DNA from: Lewinellaceae bacterium
GTDB taxonomy: Bacteria; Bacteroidota; Bacteroidia; Chitinophagales; Saprospiraceae
Length of the DNA stretch: 64,000 nucleotides
Assembly: GCA_020636355.1 (NCBI GenBank)
Contig: JACJYB010000005.1
Location: forward strand, 186,001 to 250,000
Direction of reading: 5' to 3'
The notes beneath the pieces were generated by a model. The model saw only the letters and a list, made by a program, of their open reading frames with translations. It did not search any database and had not been told where the DNA came from. The position numbers and the translations under genes were made by a program. Shown one piece after another: positions 1 to 9,462 of the stretch (position 1 is its first letter; each line of letters starts with the position of its first letter).

Positions 1-81
1 TCAGCGCCAAGCTGGGAAATCAACGCTACAGTAATAATCACTGACTGGCTGAATGCATTAATTCATCCGATTAATCCTTGA
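1..81 (+). CDS. C-terminal end of an unidentified protein (partial)
   Basis: The first frame is open from the window edge to a TGA at 79-81 and encodes 26 residues ending IHPINP. It is followed by about 90 bases before the next start. The piece is too short to assign a family. It could be chance, but the other two forward frames stop early and the same-strand gene follows directly, so the tail of an upstream gene is the simplest reading. Confidence 0.35.
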   Translation, partial: SAPSWEINATVIITDWLNALIHPINP

Positions 82-170
82 TTGCGACGTCAGGGAAAGC
101 CCCCCCTTTTACCATTGTACATGGCAAAGCAAGCCCTTTTTTCCATTAATTAATCAATAAATCGAATACT

Positions 171-2306
171 ATGGCAACAGAAAAAATCGTCAAAATCGAC
201 AAAGCGGCCTTTTTTAATGAGCGAAGCAATATTCTAAAATTATTAGCTTCCAATCCCAAGTTATTACTTGCGGATACAGAATTAAAATTAGCCGGAACGG
301 AATTAAAACCCGGCAATACGTATTACGAAGAATTAAAGTGCGTCGGATATAATCCAAATACAAATAAATTATTCGCCACTTTCGAAGTGAAAAGAGAATT
401 TGGATACAGTGGGCCACTTTGCACCGCAGGCTCATACGAACATTTGAGATTTTTCATCAATTATGGCAGCGGCTGGTTGGATCAGGGAAGTGTCTCGGTC
501 AATGTGCATGACATTCCCACCCAAAAAGATTGTGCTGGCAAGCTAACAAAACCGGTTAGTTATACGGCAACAATCCGGCTCCAGGATGTCAAGCGGAATA
601 GCTGTAAAAAAGAAATTCTTCCACAGGTCAAAGTGATTCTTTCCTGGAGTATTCCCATTCCGCCCAACAATGTAAATTATCCGCCGGTATGGGGTAATTC
701 ACAAACCTGTAAGATCCAGATCAAGCCCTGGTATTTTACCATTCCGGATCTGGACCTGACAAAAGACTCATTTATTCCAAACCTACTGACCAAAGCTCAA
801 TTGAACCCTGACTTAACCGTCAACCAACTCACGGAATTGGTCAATCTTGAGACTGGAGAGCTGGAAAACCCCATCAGCTTACAGACCTATTTGCCCAAAG
901 AAATGGATTGGACCGAGGCCGTAGAACTGGCGCAGAAAGAAAACCGCGAACTGGATACACTTCGCTTGGTTTCCCAGGAACTGGTTGCCGTAAAAAACAA
1001 CCCGGAACTATTTGCCACGGTACAGCGTAAATTCCAATTATTGCCAGAATTTAACCTGTTGGCCATCCTGGATAATTATGAAAAAACCAAAGCAGATGTT
1101 TCCTACGAGGAATTGACCTGTCTGGGATTGGATTACAACTTAAACCGGCTTACGGCAACTTTTAAAATCAAACGTCCCTACGGATATGTTGGAGATCTAT
1201 GCCATCAAGGAGGCAAAGAATACATTGCATTCTGGGCCGATTGGAACGACGATTGCAAGTGGACCTATCTTGGAACCAGCGCGGTTGAAGTACACAACCT
1301 AAGGCAAATTGATAAAGGCGGGATTTGTTATTCCGTGTCTTTATACGAAAACCTGGAAAAATTCAGAAAGCAGTGCTCCAATACCAACGTGGTAAAAGTC
1401 CGTGCAGTATTGTCCTGGTTTACGGCACCCTCCACAACGAATCCGGAAGAGCTGAATACTTACGGCAACCGGTTAGATGAATACGTCCAACTGAAACCTA
1501 AGTCGGAAGGTGGAGACTCCTGTATCGCTGTCTTAGGAGGCATCCCTACTTCAGAAATCAATGCAATCAGCGGACTGACCACATCAACTGCAAAGTTTGC
1601 ATTAAACGGCCTTACTCCGGATAGTTTGGGAAGACCTTGTCCTTTTGACGGCAGGATTGTAGTCCAGGGGATACCGTATTTGGGTAAAAGATACAAGTTA
1701 TCGGTCCGCAACTTGAGCAGCAGCAGCGTCTGGACGGACGTAGTCACTCCTATCCGGGTCGTCAATGGAATGGGTTTCGGCAACATGCATTACCCACACA
1801 GCGATGGTTATTTTGACTATCTATCCGATTACCAAAACATCGATGACATACTGGCATGGTGGAATGCCCCTGAAAGCGGTCTTTGGGAAGTAAGGTTGCA
1901 GGTCGAGGGAACAACCATCGTCTGCATCCACCGAATCCGCATCAACAAGATCAATGCGATGGCTGATATCAGCATATCGGCTGCAGGTGGTCCAGGCACA
2001 GGCAATTGTCAGGATTACCAACCCGGTGATCCGCTAAACGGCACTTTTGTTGCCCGGTCACCAGTCGGCTTCTTTAAATCCTATTCATTGTATACCAATA
2101 TACCGGGACCTTCCATAACCCAAATTCCTGCGGGGATAGCCACCAATCCAACCGGAGTTTCAGGTGATCCATGGACGTTTACGATTCCTGTCACCACGAA
2201 GAAATGTGGTTACTACGTCGGCGTCACTGCCTACGACCGAACCATTATCGACAGCACGCATACCGGAAGACATTCCAGTAAAACCGTAGGTCTTTGTGTC
2301 CGGTGA
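171..2306 (+). CDS. 711-residue protein with two internal beta-rich repeats; function unknown
   Basis: I do not recognise a named family. Two related blocks are visible, at about residues 50-165 and 309-420. Each starts with a YEEL-x-C-x-G motif, continues through an [FI]KR-x-[FY]GY-x-G-x-LC motif and a VHN/VHD segment, and ends with an LSW strand. The linker between them (about 200-308) is acidic and probably helical. The last 270 residues look beta-rich and Ig-like, with scattered cysteines. There is no signal peptide and no membrane segment, so a cytoplasmic or non-classically exported protein is likely. The ATG lies in an A/T-rich leader without a strong Shine-Dalgarno, as is usual in Bacteroidota. 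A strong terminator follows, so it is probably monocistronic or the end of an operon. The lack of signal peptides and the beta-rich build resemble the seven-gene cassette further right, but no sequence link is shown. Confidence 0.8.
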   Translation: MATEKIVKIDKAAFFNERSNILKLLASNPKLLLADTELKLAGTELKPGNTYYEELKCVGYNPNTNKLFATFEVKREFGYSGPLCTAGSYEHLRFFINYGSGWLDQGSVSVNVHDIPTQKDCAGKLTKPVSYTATIRLQDVKRNSCKKEILPQVKVILSWSIPIPPNNVNYPPVWGNSQTCKIQIKPWYFTIPDLDLTKDSFIPNLLTKAQLNPDLTVNQLTELVNLETGELENPISLQTYLPKEMDWTEAVELAQKENRELDTLRLVSQELVAVKNNPELFATVQRKFQLLPEFNLLAILDNYEKTKADVSYEELTCLGLDYNLNRLTATFKIKRPYGYVGDLCHQGGKEYIAFWADWNDDCKWTYLGTSAVEVHNLRQIDKGGICYSVSLYENLEKFRKQCSNTNVVKVRAVLSWFTAPSTTNPEELNTYGNRLDEYVQLKPKSEGGDSCIAVLGGIPTSEINAISGLTTSTAKFALNGLTPDSLGRPCPFDGRIVVQGIPYLGKRYKLSVRNLSSSSVWTDVVTPIRVVNGMGFGNMHYPHSDGYFDYLSDYQNIDDILAWWNAPESGLWEVRLQVEGTTIVCIHRIRINKINAMADISISAAGGPGTGNCQDYQPGDPLNGTFVARSPVGFFKSYSLYTNIPGPSITQIPAGIATNPTGVSGDPWTFTIPVTTKKCGYYVGVTAYDRTIIDSTHTGRHSSKTVGLCVR

Positions 2307-2331
2307 TTGATTCACATTCCATTTAACACCT

Positions 2332-2360
2332 AATAGGCTGACTCCGGTCAGCCTATTTTA
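2332..2360 (+). terminator. Rho-independent terminator after the 711-residue gene
   Basis: A perfect 11-bp stem (2332-2342 pairing with 2347-2357) with a 4-base loop is followed by TTTTATT. It lies 26 bases after the stop of the preceding gene. The right arm and U-tract are oriented for the plus strand. The rest of the 2307-2568 spacer holds nothing I can support. A 67-codon reverse frame there looks like chance. Confidence 0.85.
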
Positions 2361-2568
2361 TTACCGGCCATAGCTATAGCGCACCGGACGCTCCGATCAT
2401 CCGGGAACATTCCAAAGCTCCAATCTACCGATCGTTTATAATTCATCCATTGATATCGAAGAGCAGGTTGCTTCCGCTTCCGACGGACATGCCATCCCAT
2501 TCCACCTGTCCATGCGTCCACCATTCTTACAATAATCACTATCTTAAGCATCCAAGCCAGCCAATTTC

Positions 2569-4461
2569 ATGTTATTAAACATTTCTTTTCATTTTGACTA
2601 TTTCCCGCTATTGGTAGTAGCCGCGATAGCCTGGGGCACCCCTATCTTACTCACCTTATTCAAGCTTAAAAAAATCCCCTCGGTTATTTTCGAAATCCTC
2701 TTTGGGTATTTTATCGGAAAATTCCTTCTTCAGGATATCGATCACGAGAGTATGAGGATCCTCGAATACTTTGCGCTGACGGGGTTCATTTTTTTGATGT
2801 TTCTTGGCGGATTGGAGATAGATGTGGATCAGATTCTGGCCTCCCTCCCCCGCAAGCGATTTTCATACAAACAATTTATTCAAAATCCGCTGCTCGTCGG
2901 GTTGGTTTATTTTCTCTCTTCTATCATTCTCGCCTATACAGGCACTTTGCTGCTAGCCCAGTACATCAACATTCCACACCTTTGGTATTTCGCGCTCATT
3001 ATGGTGACGACCTCCGTTGGCATCGTAGTTCCGGTGCTAAAAGAACGGGATGAGATAAAAAATCACTATGGTCAAATGATCATAATTGCTGCGGCTATTG
3101 CAGATATTCTTAGCATTATCCTGTTTACGTTTACCGCTTTTATCATTAAAAATGGCTTTCAAATTGAGTTATTATACATCCTGGGTTTATTTGTCATTTT
3201 TATCCTGGCTTATCTGATCGGAAACCGTTTGAAAAATATTCCGGTCATGAAAAAACTGGCTTTCCAGCTATCCCACGCGGCCTCACAGATTCGCATCCGG
3301 GGTAGCATTTTGCTGATCATGTTATTTGTGGTAGTCGCCCAATTCATTGACGAAGAAGCCGTTTTGCTCGGGGCTTTCCTGATTGGATTGATCCTGTCCT
3401 CTATGCTTCACCGAGAACGTTCCGTGATGCTCCTAAAGCTCGACGGCATGGGGTATGGTTTTTTCATCCCGATATTTTTCATTATGGTCGGTGTCGAATT
3501 TGATCCCAGTGCCTTAAAAGAGTTCGACCAATCCCTGTTTGGCTTTCTGGCGTTGCTATTGATCACGCTATTCCTGGTCAAGATCATTCCATCCATTCTC
3601 TGGAAATCTCAGTTCGGCACTAAAAAGGCCGTCGCCGGAGGATTTCTGATGTCTTCACGTTTAAGCCTCATCATTGCTGCTTCATCCATTGGATTGGAAA
3701 TGGGCGTAATTACACCGGGAATTAATGCCAGTTTTATCATTATGGCCATCATCACCTGTTTCTCCTCTCCCTTTATATTCAATGGTTTGGCACCGGTCAA
3801 TTTACTCACCGGCGATAAAACGATTATCGTTGGTGGCAGCAGTACTGCAGTTCTTCTGGCAAGAAGGCTGACCATGCATGGTAAAAAATCAATCCTGGTT
3901 GAGATTGACCCGACCCGGGCCGAAGATATCCAAAACAAAGGCTTGCAATGCCTGCATGCCGATGGTGAAAATATCGCAACCTATCACAAACTTAAACTGC
4001 ATTCAACAGATTTTGTGATCGTGGAAACCGGATCGCCCGATCGCAATTACAAAATCTCAAAAATGCTGCGGAATGAGTTGATGCATGATAACATCATTAC
4101 CAGATCGAGTACCTCCGCGATTGAGCATCAATTAAAAACATTGGGTGTTAAAACCATTGACGTCATCGGGGTGGTAGCCACTACCTTCGAAAACCTGATC
4201 CTGCGTCCCACCACCTACCATGCCCTGGTGGAATCATTTGACAATTTCAGTGTGGAGGAAGTGCAAATCACAAACAAGGAAGTGGATGGACGTCAGTTGA
4301 AAGAAATCCCATTTCATAAAGATGCTATTTTAATGATGGTTAAGCGGGACAAAACCTTTTACATACCCCACGGAGAGACCTATTTTCGGACGGGAGATGT
4401 ATTGCATGTTTTTGGCACCCAGACTGCACTACTGGATACGCGGGAAAAGATGGAGATATAA
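2569..4461 (+). CDS. Cation:proton antiporter, CPA2 family (KefB-like) with RCK domain
   Basis: This integral inner-membrane protein probably exchanges K+ or Na+ for protons. Residues 1 to about 395 are a run of hydrophobic segments typical of the Na_H_Exchanger fold, including the early GYFIGKFLL helix and an FLMFLGGLEID segment characteristic of CPA2. From about residue 417 a TrkA-N (RCK) nucleotide-binding domain begins with a modified glycine loop (VGGSSTAVLLARRL) followed by an acidic strand end (EIDPTRAED). The last about 80 residues match a TrkA-C ligand-binding domain (VDGRQLKEIP, then GDVLHVFG). At 630 residues it has the usual KefB/KefC length. It stands alone between a terminated gene and an esterase, so no partner is suggested. 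The ion specificity cannot be read from the sequence. Confidence 0.9.
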   Translation: MLLNISFHFDYFPLLVVAAIAWGTPILLTLFKLKKIPSVIFEILFGYFIGKFLLQDIDHESMRILEYFALTGFIFLMFLGGLEIDVDQILASLPRKRFSYKQFIQNPLLVGLVYFLSSIILAYTGTLLLAQYINIPHLWYFALIMVTTSVGIVVPVLKERDEIKNHYGQMIIIAAAIADILSIILFTFTAFIIKNGFQIELLYILGLFVIFILAYLIGNRLKNIPVMKKLAFQLSHAASQIRIRGSILLIMLFVVVAQFIDEEAVLLGAFLIGLILSSMLHRERSVMLLKLDGMGYGFFIPIFFIMVGVEFDPSALKEFDQSLFGFLALLLITLFLVKIIPSILWKSQFGTKKAVAGGFLMSSRLSLIIAASSIGLEMGVITPGINASFIIMAIITCFSSPFIFNGLAPVNLLTGDKTIIVGGSSTAVLLARRLTMHGKKSILVEIDPTRAEDIQNKGLQCLHADGENIATYHKLKLHSTDFVIVETGSPDRNYKISKMLRNELMHDNIITRSSTSAIEHQLKTLGVKTIDVIGVVATTFENLILRPTTYHALVESFDNFSVEEVQITNKEVDGRQLKEIPFHKDAILMMVKRDKTFYIPHGETYFRTGDVLHVFGTQTALLDTREKMEI

Positions 4462-4526
4462 TTGTTACAAAAAGTAGCCAGGAGATGCCTGATTTTCAGA
4501 ATTTAGTCCAATAAGATTCAATCAAC

Positions 4527-6446
4527 ATGCGGAATTATTTTTCACTACTTGCAATCCTGATTTTTGTAGCTACAGCTTCTGCCCAAGTCCGCTTACCCCG
4601 GCTGATCAGCAATGGAATGATCCTTCAGCGCAATGTACCGGTCACCCTGTGGGGATGGGCCGCCCCCAGTGAGGCTATCCGAATCACCATGGAACCGGAA
4701 TCATGGAACATACAAGCTGATGATCAAGGCTATTGGTCACTTCAAATGCCCGCACATACCGCAGGAGGACCACACACCATTGAGCTCACAGCCAGCAATC
4801 AAATCCGGCTGAAGGATATCTATTTCGGCGAGGTCTGGCTCTGCAGCGGGCAATCTAACATGGAATTGATGATGGATCGCGTAAAAGACACATACCCTCA
4901 AATTATCGCATCAGCCAATAATCCTTACATCCGCCAGTTTACCGTCCCCGACGAATATGATTTTAAAACTGAAAGGAACGATTACAGCAGCGGATCCTGG
5001 GTTCCTGTGACTCCCGAATCCATCTTTTCCTTTTCTGCAGTGGCTTATTTCTTTGCCAGTGATCTTTATCAAAAATACCAGGTACCCATTGGGCTGATCA
5101 ATGCAGCTTTAGGTGGTTCGCCGGTGCAATCCTGGATGAGTGAAGAGGCCCTCCGGTCTTTCCCGGAAGATTATGAAGAAGGGCTAAAGTACCGCGACGA
5201 TCAATTGATTACCCGGACGGAATCCATGAACCGCAACAACAGCAACAACTGGTTCAAGGAGTTGAACCGATCGGACGCCGGTCTCAGGGAGCATTGGTAC
5301 GACCCAAAGATCAGCGATGCATCCTGGTCCTCCATGAGATTGCCCGATTATTGGATCCATGCGGATTCCACCGTGCATACCGGGACTGTCTGGTTCCGGA
5401 AACATTTTGACATTCCAGAAGCCCTTACCGAACAAGGTGCTAGGCTTTTCCTGGGCCGTATTGTCGATGCGGATTCTGTTTATTTGAATGGACAATTCAT
5501 TGGATCTACAGGGTATCAGTATCCGCCACGCAAATATGCCATTCCTGCCGGCTTATTAAGACAGGAGGATAACGTGATCAGTGTAAGGGTCATCAGTCAA
5601 TCCGGAAATGGCGGTTTTGTACCGGATAAACCTTATGCCATCTATTTCTCTCAGGATACCATCGACCTCAAGGGCGAATGGAAATATCGGGTTGGCACCC
5701 AAATCGACCCGATTAAGCCGACCATCTTCATTCGCTGGAAACCCATGGGTCTCTTTAATGCCATGATTGCACCCATGCTTCATTACACCATAAAAGGTGC
5801 GATATGGTTTCAAGGAGAATCGAATACCGGCGATCCCAGCCGCTACCAGGCTTTATTGACCACCATGATCCGCGATTGGAGAACACGATTTAATCAGGAG
5901 AATCTGCCATTCATTATCATCCAATTGGCAAATTTTATGGAGCATTACGATTATCCCACCGAAAGCAATTGGGCTCAGTTGCGAGAGGCGCAACGAGCTA
6001 CGGCTATGCTGCCTAATACCGGTCTGGCGGTGACCATTGACCTGGGTGAATGGAACGACATCCATCCGTTGAATAAAAAAGATGTTGGCCGGCGCACAGC
6101 ATTGCAGGCATTCCGTGTTGCTTATGGAGAAGATCTGGTCGCATCAGGCCCATCTGCACTTTATGCCATACGTAAAGGCAAAAAGATTCAAATTGAATTC
6201 TCAGATACAGGCACCGGCATGATAGCAAAAAATGGCAGTCCGCTCCTGGGATTTACCCTATCCGGAATGGATAACCATTGGTACAGGGCAATTGCTAAAA
6301 TCAAAGGAAAAAAAGTTGTGGTTAAATGTCCGGAAGTCCAAAAACCGGACAAAGTGCGTTATGCGTGGGCAAACAATCCCGAGGGTGCCAACTTGTACAA
6401 CCGAGAGGGATTGCCCGCTTCACCCTTCGAATTAAGCGCCAATTAA
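4527..6446 (+). CDS. Sialate O-acetylesterase-like SGNH esterase, secreted
   Basis: It probably removes O-acetyl groups from sialic acid or other glycans in the periplasm or outside the cell. A signal peptide with cleavage after TASA (residue 19) is clear. The block I nucleophile motif GQSN is at residues 108-111 (Ser110), a conserved WFQGESNTGDPSRY block lies near 430, and the catalytic Asp-x-His pair is D511/H513 (DIHPLN). Between the SGNH halves sits an inserted jelly-roll domain (about 260-390) with the VWFRKHFDIP signature seen in sialate O-acetylesterases of Bacteroidota glycan loci. The length of 639 residues is normal for the family with this insert. Family members also act on acetylated xylan or pectin, so the substrate is open. 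It starts 65 bases after the antiporter gene and may be co-transcribed with it. Confidence 0.9.
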   Translation: MRNYFSLLAILIFVATASAQVRLPRLISNGMILQRNVPVTLWGWAAPSEAIRITMEPESWNIQADDQGYWSLQMPAHTAGGPHTIELTASNQIRLKDIYFGEVWLCSGQSNMELMMDRVKDTYPQIIASANNPYIRQFTVPDEYDFKTERNDYSSGSWVPVTPESIFSFSAVAYFFASDLYQKYQVPIGLINAALGGSPVQSWMSEEALRSFPEDYEEGLKYRDDQLITRTESMNRNNSNNWFKELNRSDAGLREHWYDPKISDASWSSMRLPDYWIHADSTVHTGTVWFRKHFDIPEALTEQGARLFLGRIVDADSVYLNGQFIGSTGYQYPPRKYAIPAGLLRQEDNVISVRVISQSGNGGFVPDKPYAIYFSQDTIDLKGEWKYRVGTQIDPIKPTIFIRWKPMGLFNAMIAPMLHYTIKGAIWFQGESNTGDPSRYQALLTTMIRDWRTRFNQENLPFIIIQLANFMEHYDYPTESNWAQLREAQRATAMLPNTGLAVTIDLGEWNDIHPLNKKDVGRRTALQAFRVAYGEDLVASGPSALYAIRKGKKIQIEFSDTGTGMIAKNGSPLLGFTLSGMDNHWYRAIAKIKGKKVVVKCPEVQKPDKVRYAWANNPEGANLYNREGLPASPFELSAN

Positions 6447-6749
6447 ATGCAGCAGCCTCGCCGGGTCCATATGCCATCACCATAAAACCATTTCAGGCAC
6501 GGTGCGATCATCTACCCAAAATACTTAATAAAATAAATTACATTAATTATCATAGGTACTATTGCAGTACTGGTGAAATTGTGGTAGATTAGACGAAGTC
6601 ATTACCTCATAACTCATTTTTTACCCCATGAAAATACATCGCTATGCCGTACCAGGGCATGCCTGGCCAACCTTTGTTACCACCCGAAGTAATTCACGCC
6701 CATCTGACTGGATCTTCGATGACTACTTAAGAAGGTGATACCGGATAAA
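6447..6749 (+). other. Spacer before the Kelch lipoprotein, with a possible 36-codon leader ORF
   Basis: This 303-base stretch has no convincing gene. An ATG at 6628 opens 36 codons ending at TGA 6736-6738, just before the Kelch gene start. The peptide (MKIHRYAVPG...) has no recognisable motif. It could be a leader ORF or chance. No terminator or clear TAnnTTTG box was found. Confidence 0.3.
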
Positions 6750-7931
6750 ATGTCCCTTGCATTCGCTGGCATGCTGGGACTGTTACTACTTTCTTCATGC
6801 AAGAAAGAACCAGTACCATTTATACCTCCTGAGGTAGAATTCATCACGCCGACGCTGAATGCGGGCAACGTATTTCCCCGGATCGTCGATATTGAGGTAA
6901 AGGTTACGCCTTCAGAGCAGCGTACAATTGAAAGGGTCGAATTTTACATTGACGGAGACCTCCTGGGTGATCAGACGGATTACAGCGCACCCTATACGGC
7001 CCAATGGGAAGCAACCGATAAGTTCGGCGAGCTCCGTACCATCGAAACGGTAGCTTATGACAATGAAGGTCAGGCAGGGAGTGCATCCATTCAGCTACAG
7101 GTATGGGATGGCATCGAGCTTGCCCCGATGCCCACTTCACGCTATGGGTTTACCAGTGAAGTCGTTAACAATAAAATTTATGTAATCGGAGGGTCTGAAA
7201 CAAAGAAGGTTGAAGCATACGACCCTGCCACCAATAGTTGGGAAACCAAGGCGGAGCCCATTCATGGACATTTTGCCCATGCATCCTGTGTCCTTGATAA
7301 TAAGATTTATGTCTTTGGAGGTGATGAAGGATTTAACTGGATCACCGCCAATGAAATGTACGATCCGGTCACCAATACGTGGGCAGAAAAAGCACCAATA
7401 CCAATTGACAGCGGGGTCGCTGTGGGCATCATGGCTGCCGTAGCGTATCAGGGCAAAGCCTACTTATTCGGTGGGAATTCCTCATTAGGGGACTCCGTAA
7501 GAGTAGGTGTTTACGATCCAAAAAGTGATTCCTGGTCTATCCAGGCCATCAAAAGTGGGTTTTCCATCGCCGGTACAGTACTTAATGACCAAATATATGT
7601 ATCCGGAGGGTGCCCCGAGCACGAAATAGGCATGTGTGCCAATCCAAGCAACCAATTTGAAATATATAATCCTGCCACCCAATCCTTTGAATCAAAACCG
7701 CCTTCCATTTATCATCATTCAGGCCATGTTTTGTGCACCGTAAATGGCAAGATCTACGCCATCGGAGGAGTGCCGGATATGGATAACACGCAAATGGAAT
7801 TCTACGATCCTGCAAGTAATGGCTGGACTGCCCTTCCATCCATGCCTATCGGAGCAATAGATTTCGGCTGTGGTGTGGTAAATGGGAAAATTTACATCAT
7901 CGGCCAGAAAGTCTATGTGTTTTCACCCTGA
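6750..7931 (+). CDS. Kelch-repeat beta-propeller lipoprotein
   Basis: I chose ATG 6750 over the in-frame GTG at 6735 because it leaves a compact lipoprotein signal (hydrophobic core then LLSSC, Cys17) with an AAGGTG ribosome-site-like element upstream. After the lipobox comes an Ig-like domain (about residues 20-125, ERVEFYIDGDLLG...YDNEGQAG) of the type that precedes many Bacteroidota surface proteins. The rest is five to six Kelch repeats of about 48 residues, each with an [IV]Y[VA][FI]GG strand and a Y[DN]PATN-x-W turn, which should form one propeller. No catalytic residues are recognisable, so a binding or scaffold role at the membrane is the likely function. It ends 58 bases before the seven-gene cassette and reads the same way, so it may be its first member. 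Confidence 0.88.
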   Translation: MSLAFAGMLGLLLLSSCKKEPVPFIPPEVEFITPTLNAGNVFPRIVDIEVKVTPSEQRTIERVEFYIDGDLLGDQTDYSAPYTAQWEATDKFGELRTIETVAYDNEGQAGSASIQLQVWDGIELAPMPTSRYGFTSEVVNNKIYVIGGSETKKVEAYDPATNSWETKAEPIHGHFAHASCVLDNKIYVFGGDEGFNWITANEMYDPVTNTWAEKAPIPIDSGVAVGIMAAVAYQGKAYLFGGNSSLGDSVRVGVYDPKSDSWSIQAIKSGFSIAGTVLNDQIYVSGGCPEHEIGMCANPSNQFEIYNPATQSFESKPPSIYHHSGHVLCTVNGKIYAIGGVPDMDNTQMEFYDPASNGWTALPSMPIGAIDFGCGVVNGKIYIIGQKVYVFSP

Positions 7932-7989
7932 CTTCCAAGTAATTGCCCGCTGATGGAACTTTTCAATGATCAATCTGTCCGGAGACTTT

Positions 7990-9462
7990 ATGAAAATCAA
8001 AACACAGCTCGAACCTTCCGGTAATCCCTTAACTGGAATTCTAACATTTTATCAAAACAATCTTCCGCCCCTTGGATCTGGCAAATACACGTTGTCGGTA
8101 GGACAAAAGGTCTCTTCCACGTCGGATAAAATTAAGGTGACCAAGTACGAGAACCTGAATCGTTTTGCCGTATTGGGTCCGCGATTTAGCCTGGATCCTG
8201 TGGATGTATTGTCCATCTACCCACCCGCAGATGCGAATGGAACCTACGAAAATGTAATCCCTCACATTTGTTTTGGAAGAGGGACGCTCCCCTGGGAAAG
8301 AAGTGCGGGAAGTCCATCCGCTCAACAAACGATGCCTGATACCGCACCCTGGCTGGCATTGCTTTCTATCGCTGAGTCCGAACAGGCGCACCTGGAGATC
8401 AAACAGGTCAAATTGATCGATTTGCTTGCGTCAGAATATAAAACACCTGAAGGGGTAAAAGGAGCCTTGCCAGATCACGTGTTGTTTCCAAAATTCCCCG
8501 GTCCAGAACATAATACCCTTGAATACGGACAATCCTGGGAGGATCCGTGTTTAATCCTAGATATCTCTCTGGATTTATTCAATGCCATTGCACCAGCATA
8601 TGCCGATATTCCCTGGTTGGCTCATGTCCGGGAAATCAAGCCCACGAACAAGCAATCGGCGTTATATCTGCAGAAACTAAAAAAAGTATCTACTGAAACC
8701 ACCCCTCCCCGGGTATCTACCGTCATCAGCAACCGGCTGCCTGAACCCGGCGCCAATATGCTTGCCTGCCTGGTTTCACTGGAAAACTGGGCGGCGTTTC
8801 TGCCCGGGGAAAGCGGAGAACAGAGTCCTTCCATTCCGGAAAAAGTAGAGAAGGTACGATTGGTGTTATTATACCGTTGGCAGTTTTACGCCGTAAAACA
8901 AGATCAGACATTTACCGGCTATTTGTTGAATCTTAATAACGAGGAGGGCGAAAACCCTACCCTGCTGCTGCAATTACCGGTCAATAAGGGAGTCAGCGAT
9001 GAAGATCAAGCCATCAACCACGCATTTAACATGGGATACGTCCCGGTCAACCACCATACACGCCAGGGTGACCAGACGGTGTCCTGGTATCGCGGACCAT
9101 TACTACCTTTTCGACTGGATGGTAAAATAAAGATTCCTGTACCCGGACCCGATTCGGTTACTGCCTACAACCCGGATACCGGAATGTTCGATGTCTCCTA
9201 TGCAGCGGCCTGGACACTTGGCCGGTTGCTTGCCTTACAAAACAATCACTTTGCAGAAAATCTTTACAACTGGAAACGGGAAAACATCCTCGAAGCCATA
9301 TCCAATTTTGAAGCGGAAACCATCAAGAGAACCTTGCTGGAGATTGTTAAAGAAGAGCCTGCATTAAAACTGGACACCATGGAAAACCTGGAACTTATCA
9401 ACCTTTCCATCAAACAAATATTGGCCGAGTTTATTCGCAAAACGCAAATACATGAACTATGA
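7990..9462 (+). CDS. Cassette gene 1: 490-residue protein, unknown function
   Basis: I recognise no named domain. The start at 7990 is preferred because GGAG lies about six bases upstream. An in-frame ATG at 7966 would add eight residues. There is no signal peptide and no membrane helix. The N-terminal 90 residues are beta-strand-like (LTGILTFYQNNLPPL, GKYTLSV), followed by a conserved-looking segment rich in Pro and Trp (HICFGRGTLPWER, PWLALL). The C-terminal 90 residues are helical (LGRLLALQNNHFAENLYNWKR and beyond). The stop overlaps the next ATG (ATGA at 9459-9462), which implies translational coupling. Similar proteins are, as far as I recall, annotated only as hypothetical, and no biochemical role can be assigned. 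Confidence 0.8.
   Translation: MKIKTQLEPSGNPLTGILTFYQNNLPPLGSGKYTLSVGQKVSSTSDKIKVTKYENLNRFAVLGPRFSLDPVDVLSIYPPADANGTYENVIPHICFGRGTLPWERSAGSPSAQQTMPDTAPWLALLSIAESEQAHLEIKQVKLIDLLASEYKTPEGVKGALPDHVLFPKFPGPEHNTLEYGQSWEDPCLILDISLDLFNAIAPAYADIPWLAHVREIKPTNKQSALYLQKLKKVSTETTPPRVSTVISNRLPEPGANMLACLVSLENWAAFLPGESGEQSPSIPEKVEKVRLVLLYRWQFYAVKQDQTFTGYLLNLNNEEGENPTLLLQLPVNKGVSDEDQAINHAFNMGYVPVNHHTRQGDQTVSWYRGPLLPFRLDGKIKIPVPGPDSVTAYNPDTGMFDVSYAAAWTLGRLLALQNNHFAENLYNWKRENILEAISNFEAETIKRTLLEIVKEEPALKLDTMENLELINLSIKQILAEFIRKTQIHEL

Noticed and set aside
2348..2551. Reverse 67-codon frame between the first two genes
   Set aside because: It runs through the terminator region of the neighbouring gene and has no motif or start context.
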